Assembly (NCBI RefSeq): GCF_023544665.1
Contig: NZ_JAMJFL010000029.1
Span: 1 to 64,000, forward strand
DNA length: 64,000 bases
Direction: 5' to 3'
Source: Streptomyces sp. YS415
GTDB lineage: Bacteria > Actinomycetota > Actinomycetes > Streptomycetales > Streptomycetaceae
The notes below the pieces were generated by a model. The model had not been told where the DNA came from. It made no database searches and saw only the letters and a list, made by a program, of their open reading frames with translations. Positions 32,328-40,977 of this stretch are shown here, piece by piece. A program made the translations under genes and the position numbers. The stretch's first letter is position 1. Each line of letters starts with the position of its first letter.

Positions 32328-33298
32328 CCGCGCGCGAGGTCCAGGAGACGCATCAGGTACGGCGGCTGGGCGAGGCCGCGTTGGCCTGGGTGTCCGCGCA
32401 TCGCGACGGATTCCGGCTCGGCGAGGACGCGCTGGCCGAACGTGGCCAGGTCAACTTCACCTGGAAGCCCCTCGGCGAGCTGGCCCAGGTGTGCGTCTGT
32501 GTGCGCCGGCACACCGATCCGGCCGACCCGCTTCACGTGACTGCCTCCGACCTGCTGGCATTCGCCTGGCAACAGACCGGGCGCGGAGCCCTCTTCGCCG
32601 AACTGCAGCGCTTGGAACCCTTCGCAACGTACCCGCTGGAGGTCTACGCGGCGTTCGCGTCGGCCGGCCTGCGCCACACCGGCTACGAGAGCGCCACCGC
32701 GACGGTGGCTCGCACCCGGGGCTGGCAAGTGACGGAGCAGGAACCGAACCGGCGCATGAGCGTGCTCAACTCCGAGCGCCGCAGCGGGGTTCCGGAACAC
32801 GGGAAGATGCCTGAGGCCCTGCGGCGCACCTGGCTCTCCGGCCTGCCGGAGCCGTGGACCTTCGAGGGAGCCGCCGGCTACACGCTCACGCACGTGGTCT
32901 TCCACCTCACCGACTGGGGCCTGACCCCCGAGGCCGTACCCCCGCCGGTGGCGGCCTACCTCCGGCACTGGCTGCCGCCCTGGCTCGACACCTGTCTGGA
33001 GGGCGAGCAGTGGGACCTGAGCTGTGAACTACTGGCTGTGGCGAGCAGTCTGCCGGACCCACCGGAGCCCGCCATGGTCCAGGACGCCTGGGCCAGACTC
33101 GCGGTGGCGCAGGACGACTCGGGCGCCGTCCCGGAGGTCGGCGCCGGCCGTGGCGGCCGTAGCACCGCACACGAATTCACCGACTGCTACCACTCGACAC
33201 TGATGACGGCTTTCGCCGCCGTGCTGACCCTCGACCGTCTGCGCGAGGCCGCCGGGTACGGCGCGGCAGCGCGGGGTGGACAAGGAGCGGCGAGATGA
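32324..33298 (+). CDS. DUF6895-like protein 1
   Basis: A 324-aa helical protein of the DUF6895 type. The shared landmarks are a start like ALAWVSAHRDGFRLGEDA, a central EPWTFEGAAGYTLTHVVFHLTDWG, and WLPPWLDTCLEGEQWDL. The HVVFHLTDWG stretch and the repeated aromatic/helix pattern suggest an alpha-helical toroid like those of prenyltransferases and LanC cyclases, but this is only a resemblance in pattern. The GTG overlaps the previous stop (GTGTGA). Compared with its neighbour it has a longer middle segment. Confidence 0.75.
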   Translation: MTAREVQETHQVRRLGEAALAWVSAHRDGFRLGEDALAERGQVNFTWKPLGELAQVCVCVRRHTDPADPLHVTASDLLAFAWQQTGRGALFAELQRLEPFATYPLEVYAAFASAGLRHTGYESATATVARTRGWQVTEQEPNRRMSVLNSERRSGVPEHGKMPEALRRTWLSGLPEPWTFEGAAGYTLTHVVFHLTDWGLTPEAVPPPVAAYLRHWLPPWLDTCLEGEQWDLSCELLAVASSLPDPPEPAMVQDAWARLAVAQDDSGAVPEVGAGRGGRSTAHEFTDCYHSTLMTAFAAVLTLDRLREAAGYGAAARGGQGAAR

Positions 33299-34215
33299 CC
33301 AGCACCCGTCTCATCCACAATGTCGGGCTTCGCGCCCTCGAGTGGCTGCACGCCCACCGCGACGGGTTCCGGCTGGAGCCGGACGCCGATCCCGAGGTGG
33401 GCTTCCTGGACCGACTCAAGCCTGTCGCCGAACTGGCCCTGATCTGCAAGGTGTTGTTCCGCGAAGGTGTCGCCGGCTCGCGCCAGGCCGAGCTGGCCCG
33501 GCAGTTGGTCGACCACGCATGGCGGCACACGCTCGACGGCGGCCGGATGCTGGTGCGCGCCCAGGGCATCGAGCCCCTGTCACCCGTCCCCTTCGAGGCG
33601 TACCTCCCGTTCAAGGAGCTGGGCTACACGAATCTTGAGGTCGAGCGGGCCGTACGGCTCTGCCAGCGGCTGGAGAGCCACGCCGCCCTTGAGATGACGC
33701 CGGTCCGCCGCCTCGGCCTGTCCGCGTTCCAGCGCCGGTTCGGCCTGCCGCCCCGGCCACCGGAAGCCGAGATCGTGCCGAACACGTGGCTGGGGCGCAC
33801 GCCCGAACCCTGGACGGTCGAAGGGCACACCGCCTACGACATCACCCATACCGTCTTCCACCTCACCAACTGGGGGGAGGACCCCGGCGGTCTGCCACCG
33901 GACATCGCCGACTACCTCGGGACCTGGCTGCCGGCCTGGCTGGACGACTGGCTGGACCTGCGACGCTGGGACCTGCTCGGCGAACTGCTCGTCGTCGACG
34001 CGTGTCTGCCCCGGCCCACGCTGGACGAGCGGGCCTGGGAGGGTTTCGCCGCCGCCCAGCAATCCGACGGCGCGATGCCCGCCATCCGCGTGATGCCGCA
34101 GGGCGATCCCGACGAGGTGTTCGACATCGTCTACCACCCCACACTGGTCGCCGCGTTCGCCTCCGCGCAGGCGACGTCCCGCGCCCTGACGCAGCTGGCG
34201 CAGGCACCGGCATGA
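33295..34215 (+). CDS. DUF6895-like protein 2
   Basis: A 306-aa paralogue of the preceding protein: ALEWLHAHRDGFRLEPDA at the start, EPWTVEGHTAYDITHTVFHLTNWG in the centre, WLPAWLDDWLDLRRWDL after it, and a shared end with Y-H-T/P-TL-AAF. Histidines and tryptophans in the central motif are kept in both copies. The ATG overlaps the stop of copy 1 and its own stop overlaps the hydrolase start. Two adjacent copies suggest a heterodimer or sequential action on one substrate. Confidence 0.75.
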   Translation: MTSTRLIHNVGLRALEWLHAHRDGFRLEPDADPEVGFLDRLKPVAELALICKVLFREGVAGSRQAELARQLVDHAWRHTLDGGRMLVRAQGIEPLSPVPFEAYLPFKELGYTNLEVERAVRLCQRLESHAALEMTPVRRLGLSAFQRRFGLPPRPPEAEIVPNTWLGRTPEPWTVEGHTAYDITHTVFHLTNWGEDPGGLPPDIADYLGTWLPAWLDDWLDLRRWDLLGELLVVDACLPRPTLDERAWEGFAAAQQSDGAMPAIRVMPQGDPDEVFDIVYHPTLVAAFASAQATSRALTQLAQAPA

Positions 34216-35303
34216 CCACGCGGCCCGCCCCGTGGCCGGGCGATCCGCTCGGCGCCACCGGCCGGATCCCGCCCGGCGGCCCGGACGCCCCCGCGGACGC
34301 CGACGGCGACGTGATGCTGCGGCTCGACGCGGCCGTCGGCGCAGTGGACGCGCCCGACGTCGTCTTCGCTGTGTCCCGGCACGGTCGCCGTACCGTGCGC
34401 TGCGGGGGCAGCGCGCCGCCCCCGCCCGTCGCTCGCCACGAACTGCACTACGAGATGGGGTCCGCCTCCAAGACGTTCACCGGACTGCTGCTGGCCCACC
34501 TGACGCAGGCGGGCCGGCTGTCCGCGGGCGAGCCGGCCGCCGCCCTTCTGGACCCGGCCCGGCCGGTCGGCCCGCACCCCGTCACGCTCGCCCACCTGAT
34601 CACCCATACCTCTGGACTGCCCGGCCTTCCCGCCGACTTCTTCGTCCGGGCGCTGCCCACCTGGCGCACCAACCCCTACGCGCGCTATCCGGCCGAGCGG
34701 GTGATCGACTCCTTTCTGCGCCATCGGCGGCGCCGCCGACCCGGCACCCGCTGGCACTACTCCAACTTCGGTGTCGCCGTGCTCGGTCACGCCCTGGCGG
34801 CGGCGACCGCGACGCCGTGGGAGGAACTGCTCACCAGTCAGGTGCTGCGTCCACTCCGGCTGAGCGGTACCGCCCTGTGCCCCGGCGGCCCGGGAACAGA
34901 CGCCGTCGGACACCTCAGGGACGGTACGACGCCCACGCCCGCGTTGTCCGTCGGCGGCTTCCAGGCGGCCGGCGCCGTCCGGGCCACCCCGCACGACCTG
35001 CTGACGTTCCTCGAAGCACACCTTGAGCCGTCGGGCCGGCCCCTGGCCGACGCGCTGCGGGCGGTACGTCGTCCCGTGCTCCGGCGCGGTCTCGGGCACC
35101 GGCATGTGCACACGATGGCCTGGTTCCAGCACCCCACCGAGCACGGTCCGATGTACTTCCACGGCGGGGCGACACTCGGGCAGCAGGCCTTCCTGGGCTT
35201 CAGGCCCGACACCGGAACAGCGCTGGCCGCCATGTGCACCCGCCGCTTCCGCGCCCGCGACACCTTCGTGCCGACCGCGTACGCGCTGCTGGCCGAGGCA
35301 TAG
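34212..35303 (+). CDS. serine hydrolase of the beta-lactamase/penicillin-binding family
   Basis: A 363-aa enzyme of the class C beta-lactamase fold. The catalytic S84-x-x-K87 lies in MGSASKTFTG, the Y-x-N motif in WHYSNFGVAVLG, and an H-G-G triad motif in YFHGGATLGQQ. Members act as esterases, D-amino peptidases or transacylases, and here it could cleave or tailor the small peptide of the operon. No signal peptide is visible, so it is probably cytoplasmic. It ends the operon; its stop lies inside a short direct repeat (GGCCGAGGCAT, twice). Confidence 0.85.
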   Translation: MTTRPAPWPGDPLGATGRIPPGGPDAPADADGDVMLRLDAAVGAVDAPDVVFAVSRHGRRTVRCGGSAPPPPVARHELHYEMGSASKTFTGLLLAHLTQAGRLSAGEPAAALLDPARPVGPHPVTLAHLITHTSGLPGLPADFFVRALPTWRTNPYARYPAERVIDSFLRHRRRRRPGTRWHYSNFGVAVLGHALAAATATPWEELLTSQVLRPLRLSGTALCPGGPGTDAVGHLRDGTTPTPALSVGGFQAAGAVRATPHDLLTFLEAHLEPSGRPLADALRAVRRPVLRRGLGHRHVHTMAWFQHPTEHGPMYFHGGATLGQQAFLGFRPDTGTALAAMCTRRFRARDTFVPTAYALLAEA

Positions 35304-35353
35304 CGCGACACCGGCCGAGGCATGGCGCGTCAGGCCGGGAGCGGCCGAGGTCG

Positions 35354-35397
35354 TGCCGTGGCGCGAGGACCGAGTCCGAGGACCTGGCGCCACGGCA
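35354..35397. terminator. inverted repeat between convergent genes
   Basis: TGCCGTGGCGC (35354-35364) is exactly complementary to GCGCCACGGCA (35387-35397). It sits between the end of the peptide operon and the convergent protease gene and can serve both directions. Confidence 0.7.
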
Positions 35398-35409
35398 TCG
35401 CCGTGGTCG

Positions 35410-36771
35410 TCAGAGGCGCTGCCACAGGGCCGGAGTGAGGGCGGGCTGCCACGCGCCCTGCGCCTGATGCGCCTGCAGGCACTGGTAGGAGACGCCGTCG
35501 TACGCCACGCGCGCTCCAGTGTCGTAGACCTGGCCCGGCGCCCAGCCGGTCTTGCCGTCCTGGGGCGCGGTCGTACCGCTCTCGGCCGTGCTGGTGCTGA
35601 GGATGAGGCCGTAGGCGCTGAGTAGGGGGTTGATCGGCTGGTAGAAGGTGGTTCCGCCGCTCTTGCAGTCGCCGGAGCCCCCCGACGTGACGCCCTGGGC
35701 CTGGGTGCCCGAGATGTAGGAGCCGCCGGAGTCGCCCGGCTCGGCGCACACCGTGGTGCGGGTCACGCCGTCGACGGTGCCCTCGGCATAGCTGACGCTG
35801 GTGTCGTGCTGCTCGATCGTTCCGCAGTGCCAGCCGGTGGTCGACCCGGACCGGCAGACCGCGGCGCCCGCCAGGGCCTTCACCGAGCCGGCGGTCTGCA
35901 CGTTTACGTCGCCCTTGCCCTTGACGGCGGGTGTCGCGGTCCAGTCGCTGTTGACGCCCACCCACGCCACGTCCTGGCCGGGGAAGACGGAGTTCTGGAA
36001 GGTGCCCTGGGCGACCTTGTTGAAGCCGGTTGTCTTGGCACCCGCCTTGCCGCAGTGGCCAGCCGTGGCGAAGCCCTGCTGCTCGCCCTTGGTGACGGAG
36101 AATCCCACGGAACAGCGGGCCTGGTCGTCGATGTAGAAGGCGTCACCGCCCCGTACGTCGTGCAGGGCGCGAGGCCGCTCCGCCGACACCTTGACGTCCA
36201 CGAGCTTGGCGGTGACTTTGGCGGCGGCGATGAGCGTGTCCGCGGCGGCACGGCTCGTTGCCTGCACCGTCACCCGGTTGGTACGCACGTCGATGTACCG
36301 AACCGGCGTGTCGAGGGCCTTGCCGGTCACGGCGCTGTCCAGCTTCGCCTTGGCCTTCCGCAGGTCCTGCAGGGAGGTCTTGACGACCGCCGCCCGCGCT
36401 CCACCGGCCTCGATGTCGGCGACGTCCGCGGCGTCGGTGGTGGCGACGGTCAGATCGGCGGAGGTCGCGCCGCTCACCCACGCTCCCGCGAAGTGCTTGC
36501 CCAGCGCGTTTTGGAGCCGGCCGGCACGCGTGCCCGCCTCGGCCTCGTTCACCAGGCGGGTCCTGGATTGCGCCGCGGTCAGACGCAGATCACGTTGCAG
36601 CGCCCGCAGGACCATGGGTGACGGATTGTTCGCGCCGAGCGTCTCGGCGGGGAGGACGCCGGTGTGGGTGCGGGGGGAGTCGGCGGCTGCAGGGGCGGGC
36701 GGCCCTGTGAGCGCGAGTGCGCAGAGTGCCGTCAATGCGGCACAGCCGGCTGAAACGTGTCTGTGGGCCAT
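35410..36771 (-). CDS. secreted S1 protease, streptogrisin C-like, with chitin-binding domain
   Basis: A 453-aa preproprotein: signal peptide to about residue 31, alpha-lytic-protease-type prosegment (about 45-205, with LVNEAEAGTRAGRLQ), mature serine protease (about 210-395) with the triad H239 (ATAGHCG), D267 (QDVAWV) and S348 (PGDSGGS), and a C-terminal carbohydrate-binding module of family 5/12 (about 408-453, WAPGQVYDTGARVAYDG). Such enzymes digest extracellular protein, possibly near chitin. The ATG has GAGGAGA upstream. A close paralogue lies at 44567. Promoter not assigned. Confidence 0.93.
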   Translation of the reverse strand: MAHRHVSAGCAALTALCALALTGPPAPAAADSPRTHTGVLPAETLGANNPSPMVLRALQRDLRLTAAQSRTRLVNEAEAGTRAGRLQNALGKHFAGAWVSGATSADLTVATTDAADVADIEAGGARAAVVKTSLQDLRKAKAKLDSAVTGKALDTPVRYIDVRTNRVTVQATSRAAADTLIAAAKVTAKLVDVKVSAERPRALHDVRGGDAFYIDDQARCSVGFSVTKGEQQGFATAGHCGKAGAKTTGFNKVAQGTFQNSVFPGQDVAWVGVNSDWTATPAVKGKGDVNVQTAGSVKALAGAAVCRSGSTTGWHCGTIEQHDTSVSYAEGTVDGVTRTTVCAEPGDSGGSYISGTQAQGVTSGGSGDCKSGGTTFYQPINPLLSAYGLILSTSTAESGTTAPQDGKTGWAPGQVYDTGARVAYDGVSYQCLQAHQAQGAWQPALTPALWQRL

Positions 36772-37508
36772 CAGGCGTCTCCTCGGGTGGGGGCAAGGAA
36801 GATTTCGAATCTCCAGGTTTTGCCAGGAACGGCTCAGAAGATGTCCCTAGCCCGACTGTTCCGCGCATCGGACGGCAGCACAGGGCCATCCGGCGCAGCA
36901 CGGGCTGCCGACAGGCCGGCACTGGTGTGTCGGCAGTCGCGGTCACGCGGGTGCGAGGCCCAGATTCCTGGCATGCGCCACGAAGGCCCGTCCCGTCCAC
37001 GAACTGCCCGTCGCCGGTGCTCGGTGAGCGGCCACCCTCACCGAGCACGGACTCCACACCGTCAGCGATGCCACCGACGGTCCCCGCACCGTCGGCGCTG
37101 CGACGCCTGCTCGGGGCCCGCGCCGGCGAGTATCAGCGCCGGACACGCCGTCCCCCGCGACGAACCCGACCCCGCCCGGCCCCGACGCGCCCTGGCCCAC
37201 GAACTCGGCAGCCTCGAACCGCGTTTGCTCCCGCCGGGCCCGCTGCTGTGCGGCCAGGCCACCCCCTCGGGATAAGGCATCCTCCAGGGATACACCCACC
37301 CACGAGATCACCGTCACCCTAGGCAGAGAACCTCAGTAGCGACGCAATGAACGCACGACGGCGTCAACAAAGTTCGTTGCACAACCGCTCCCACGCTCCC
37401 CATGGGGACACACGGTGGGCGGGCTGATTCGGGCGGTCGGCTCCGTCGCCAGATGTGACCACCCGCCGAAGGGCACCGGTCGTGAGAGGTCTCGCCGCTA
37501 CCTCGGCA
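36772..37508. other. 737-bp stretch without a supported gene
   Basis: This holds the 5' region of the protease gene on one side and the 3' region of the FMN-reductase-like gene on the other. Open frames on both strands lack ribosome sites and family features; the plus-strand frames are Arg/Pro-rich out-of-frame readings. No convincing hairpin or promoter was identified. Confidence 0.5.
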
Positions 37509-38135
37509 TCAGGGCTGTATCGGTGACGTGGACTGCCGTGCGGGGCGGAGGAGCGCTGCCGCTTGCTCGCGTGCGCCAGCCAGCCAGGCGGCGCGTTCTT
37601 CGGGGAGCGAGCCGGTGACGGTGCGGAAGACGACCCTGCGTACGTCGGAGACTCCCACGTACGGCAGCACGCATGCCGCCCAGACACTCTGCAGTGGATC
37701 ACCGAATTCGCTCTCCTCCCGGTCGGCGGGTGTATCGGAGGTGTTCAGCACGAGGGCTCGGCTGGCCTTCAGCAACCCGGCGGGTTCGCCCTCCGCCGTC
37801 TCCAGCTTGTACGCGACTCCCGGCGCCAGGACCCGCTGCACCCAACCCGTGAGCACAGCGGGCGGCATACCCCACCAGTTCGGGTGAACGAACACCAGGG
37901 CGTCCAAAGTGGACAGCTCCTCCCGGTGCAGCGTCAGCTGCGCGTCGTGGGAGTGCCCTGCCGATTCGACCGTCCCCGTCTCGTCGGCAGAGAGCAGGGC
38001 CGGGAACCCTTCCGCGTAGAGGTCGTGCGCCACCACCTCGGCTCCTCCCTCACGCAGCTCTTCAACCACGGCGTCGAACACGGCGTGGTTGAAGCTCCCC
38101 GGACGCGGGTGAGCAAGATAGACCGCTACGCGCAT
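37509..38135 (-). CDS. NAD(P)H dehydrogenase (quinone)/flavodoxin-fold reductase
   Basis: A 208-aa protein of the flavodoxin-like NAD(P)H:quinone oxidoreductase family. It starts MRVAVYLAHPRPGSFNHAV, with VVAHDLYAEGF, then VFVHPNWWGMPPAVLTGWV, the FMN-contacting loop of the family. It should reduce quinones or azo compounds in the cytoplasm. The ATG has GGGGGAACC before it, which rejects 18 in-frame codons upstream. An 18-bp tandem repeat with AT-rich, GATAAT-containing units lies about 80-115 bases upstream and may hold its promoter. Confidence 0.87.
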   Translation of the reverse strand: MRVAVYLAHPRPGSFNHAVFDAVVEELREGGAEVVAHDLYAEGFPALLSADETGTVESAGHSHDAQLTLHREELSTLDALVFVHPNWWGMPPAVLTGWVQRVLAPGVAYKLETAEGEPAGLLKASRALVLNTSDTPADREESEFGDPLQSVWAACVLPYVGVSDVRRVVFRTVTGSLPEERAAWLAGAREQAAALLRPARQSTSPIQP

Positions 38136-38216
38136 GGTTCCCCCAGTCGACACAGACGACGTCGGCCCCGTCGGATAGGAGCCAGACACGAGAGCGCCGC
38201 AAGGCGCCTACTCACT

Positions 38217-38252
38217 ATTATCTGTATCCCCTTTATTATCTGTATCCCCTTT
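38217..38252. repeat. 18-bp perfect tandem repeat
   Basis: ATTATCTGTATCCCCTTT occurs at 38217-38234 and again at 38235-38252, with no mismatch. On the minus strand each unit reads GGGGATACAGATAAT, with a -10-like GATAAT. It sits between the SDR remnant and the reductase gene. Confidence 0.9.
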
Positions 38253-38545
38253 GCCGACGAGGCCGGTGCGGAGACCTCGAACTGCCCACCAGGATCGGTA
38301 AGCGTAGGGCCCAACCCCAGGTACCGTTCGGCTGGATCACTTCCCGGCCCGCGGTGCTTCCGCCGTCCACGGTGACCGACGCACCTGTCATATAGGGGAA
38401 GTCGTCGGAGGCGAGCCCGAGCACTGCGCGCGCGATCTCCTCGGCGTCGGCCATCCGTTCGAGACCGTCGATGTTGAGCGGTCCCCATGCCTGCTTGTAC
38501 TTGGTCCATTCCGCGTCCGGGATTCCGGGCGGGCGGACGAAGGGG
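38253..38545 (-). pseudogene. 3' remnant of a short-chain dehydrogenase gene
   Basis: The minus frame reads DAEWTKYKQAWGPLNIDG, RMADAEEIARAVLGLASDD and YMTGASVTVDGG, the last quarter of an SDR enzyme. The Rossmann fold and the Y-x-x-x-K site are missing. After VDGGSTAGREV the normal stop is also gone and the frame runs on through the 18-bp tandem repeat. A broken gene. Confidence 0.75.
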
Positions 38546-38574
38546 GTGTCGGTGGTCGTTCACGCTTTGTCATG

Positions 38575-39021
38575 TCATTCGTCCTCGCGTGCGGGGGCGG
38601 CGGGCGGCCGTCCGCCGAGCGGGACGGTGCTTGGGGGAGGCCATGAGGACAGAGCGTTGGGAGACGCACCGGGAGTCCGCGGCGTGGCCTGGGTTCCTTC
38701 CTCGGGGGCCGTACGCGAGGTGGCGGCGTTGCGGTGTTCGAGAGGGAGGGGCGGCGAGGTTGAGCGGGCGCTCCGGCGGGCCCGGTTGCTGAGCTTGCGC
38801 AGGTCACGGCGGGTTTGGTTCAGGCTCCGAGAGAGGGCTTCGATGACCACGGAGGCCTCGGATAATGCGGCCGTGCCAGAGGCGGCGGGCGCCCAAGTCC
38901 CGTTCGGGGCGCGCTGCGCGGCAAGGGACGCGCAGACGCTCAGCAATTCTGTGATCACTCTGTTGAGCTCGAGGGCATCGCTTTCGGTGAAGGCGGGGGA
39001 GGTCGTCGACGGCGTGGTCAC
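38575..39021 (-). CDS. hypothetical protein, Ala/Ser/Pro-rich
   Basis: A 148-aa protein starting at a GTG with AGGAGAGCC before it. The N-terminal half forms amphipathic helices (ALELNRVITELLSVCASLAAQ, then SEASVVIEALSRSLNQTR). The C-terminal third is Pro/Ala/Arg-rich and probably disordered. No known family is recognised. An upstream in-frame ATG would add 27 residues without protein character. It is divergent from the XRE regulator gene, whose operator region begins about 250 bases away. Confidence 0.5.
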   Translation of the reverse strand: MTTPSTTSPAFTESDALELNRVITELLSVCASLAAQRAPNGTWAPAASGTAALSEASVVIEALSRSLNQTRRDLRKLSNRARRSARSTSPPLPLEHRNAATSRTAPEEGTQATPRTPGASPNALSSWPPPSTVPLGGRPPAAPAREDE

Positions 39022-39340
39022 TTGGCTCTCCTGTGATGAGATCGGCCATCGGGCGTGTGATGCCTGGCCGTGGTCCATGAGGGTGCAGGTGGCTGTGGAC
39101 ATGGGTGCTCAAAGGCGGCGGTCAGATCATTTGGAGGCCTCGACGGATCAACGACCTGTGCGCGAACCCGTCCCTGTCCACGGACAGCCTTCGGCGGCCG
39201 GCCGCCATCGCGTGGCCCGTCACCCGCAACTGCGCGCTGGTATATGCGGGTTAGACATACTCAAGGGGTTGTGAACGCAGATTGCAAGGTACAGAGTTTG
39301 CACTATCAGCAGGTTGCAGAAACTGCCGGAAGGGGGCGCT
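39022..39340 (+). promoter_or_regulatory. intergenic region with three phased TTGCA repeats before the XRE gene
   Basis: TTGCA occurs at 39282, 39298 and 39314, exactly 16 bases apart. Overlapping promoter-like hexamers (TTGTGA at 39269 and TACAGA at 39290, or TTGCAA at 39282 and TATCAG at 39304) lie among them. The last repeat is 27 bases before the GTG start at 39341. Autoregulation by the XRE protein is a reasonable guess. The remainder of the interval shows no gene. Confidence 0.45.
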
Positions 39341-40186
39341 GTGGCTCGCGAGAGGTCTGGTAGGACCGTCGCGCACCTGGTTTTAGCCACGCGGCTCAAA
39401 ACTCTTCGTGAGGCGGCAGGGATGTCCCGGAGCGAGGCCGCCAATGCACTGGGGGCCCACCAAGCGACCGTCCGCCGCATCGAGCAGGCCGAGACATCCC
39501 TGGATGAGGGGCAAGTCCACACCCTGCTCACGGCATACGGCGCAGGCCCTGCTGAAATCGAAGCGTTCCTCGGGCAACTCGCGGTCGCCAACCTCCCGGG
39601 GTGGTGGCACCCGTGGCGGTCTGTCATGGACCCCTGGCAGCTGGACCTCATGAGCGTGGAATCCGCGGCCCGGTACATCCGCGTGTGGGAGCCAGCACTT
39701 GTTCCCGCCCTGCTGCGCACACCGTCCTACGCCCGCGCTGTCGACGACGTCCGCAGACCCGATCTGTCCCCCGGGGACAGAGACCGGCGGACGGAGCTGC
39801 TCATAGAGCGCCAGAAGCGGTTACGCCATCAGAACACGACCATCTGGGCCATCATGTCCGCCGCGGCGCTGCATACGTTCGTAGGCGACAAGGATGTGAT
39901 GGCCGAGCAGCGGCAGGCGCTGCGGGCAGCCGTCGAGCGCCCCGATGTGACTCTGCAGGTTCACCCTCTCAACGGTCCTTGCCACCCCATGACTGGCATG
40001 CCGACCGTGACCCTGTACCGGGTCGATGTGGAGGACATACCCGACCACGTAGTCCGTGAAGGAAATCCACGCGGAACCGCTGACGTCTTCAACAGCCTGC
40101 ACGCGGTGTCGGCATATCACGTGTTGATGGACCACACCTGCGTCATCGCACCTCATCCCGACGAATCGAAAGAAGTGCTGACATGA
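39341..40186 (+). CDS. XRE-family regulator with DUF5753 domain
   Basis: A 281-aa regulator. The helix-turn-helix (about 10-70) reads LKTLREAAGMSRSEAANAL, then HQATVRRIEQAE. A DUF5753 domain (about 90-275, with ESAARYIRVWEPALVPALLRT and VTLQVHPLNG) follows. The family is expanded in Streptomyces and often controls development or a linked small protein. The GTG at 39341 follows GGAAGGGGGC and gives the normal length; an in-frame TTG nine codons upstream is less likely. The stop overlaps the start of the methyltransferase gene. Confidence 0.9.
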   Translation: MARERSGRTVAHLVLATRLKTLREAAGMSRSEAANALGAHQATVRRIEQAETSLDEGQVHTLLTAYGAGPAEIEAFLGQLAVANLPGWWHPWRSVMDPWQLDLMSVESAARYIRVWEPALVPALLRTPSYARAVDDVRRPDLSPGDRDRRTELLIERQKRLRHQNTTIWAIMSAAALHTFVGDKDVMAEQRQALRAAVERPDVTLQVHPLNGPCHPMTGMPTVTLYRVDVEDIPDHVVREGNPRGTADVFNSLHAVSAYHVLMDHTCVIAPHPDESKEVLT

Positions 40187-40977
40187 CAGAACCTACCCGC
40201 CCGCATGAGCCGATCGACACGTCCGTCGCCCACAGCGCGCGCGTCTGGAACTACTGGCTGGGCGGAAAAGACCACTACCCGGCCGACCAGGCCGCCGGCG
40301 ACGCCTACAGCAGCAAGTACCCGCGCATCGTCCCGTTCGCCAAGGAGTCGCGGGACTTTCTTCGGCGCACCACCGCCTTCCTCGCCAAAGCAGGGATCCG
40401 GCAGTTCATCGACCTGGGTGCCGGGCTGCCGACCAGCAACAACACCCATGAAGTCGCACAGCGGATCTCGCCCGACTGCCGAGTGGTCTACATAGACCAC
40501 GACCCGATCGTGCTGCTGCACGTCCATGCTCTGCTGACCAGCACCGCCGAGGGCGCCACCGCCTATGTGCAGGCGGACATGCGGGACACGGACGCCGTCT
40601 TAACGGGGGCGGCCAAGACGCTGGACATGACCAAGCCGACTGCTCTGGTGATCAACGATGTGCTGGGCCATATCGAAGACTGGGACGAAGCCAAGGGTTT
40701 GGTGCGCCGACTGGTCGACCAACTGCCCTCGGGCAGCTACCTGTCGCTGAGCCACTCCACTGCTGCAGACAGCGACCACCAAAAGGTGCAGGACGAGTAC
40801 AACAGCAGCGGGGCGATTCCGTACATCTTCCGTGAGCCGTCGGTGGCCGTCGAGCTCTTCGAGGGCACCCAACTGGTCGAACCGGGGTTCACGAGCTGGC
40901 CGCGCTGGCGCCCCGACGCGAACACCGGGACTCTCACCGACCGCGCCGGCTGGGGCGGGGTGGCGCGGATCTCATGA
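40183..40977 (+). CDS. DUF574 (S-adenosylmethionine-dependent) methyltransferase
   Basis: A 264-aa member of the DUF574 family common in Streptomyces. The signatures are SARVWNYWLGGKDHYPADQ at the start, FIDLGAGLPTSNNTHEVAQ (nucleotide-binding loop), VVYIDHDPIVLLH and ALVINDVLGHI. The methyl acceptor is unknown. Genes of this family are often paired with XRE/DUF397-type regulators, as here. It overlaps both neighbours by four bases, so the three genes form one translationally coupled unit. Confidence 0.9.
   Translation: MTEPTRPHEPIDTSVAHSARVWNYWLGGKDHYPADQAAGDAYSSKYPRIVPFAKESRDFLRRTTAFLAKAGIRQFIDLGAGLPTSNNTHEVAQRISPDCRVVYIDHDPIVLLHVHALLTSTAEGATAYVQADMRDTDAVLTGAAKTLDMTKPTALVINDVLGHIEDWDEAKGLVRRLVDQLPSGSYLSLSHSTAADSDHQKVQDEYNSSGAIPYIFREPSVAVELFEGTQLVEPGFTSWPRWRPDANTGTLTDRAGWGGVARIS

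Noticed and set aside
34212..35303. Antibiotic-resistance beta-lactamase
   Set aside because: The motifs fit the broad class C-like serine hydrolase family, no export signal is seen, and the gene is coupled to a peptide operon.
36943..37317. 124-codon minus frame upstream of the protease
   Set aside because: No ribosome site, biased Gly/Ala/Arg composition, no similarity I can recognise.
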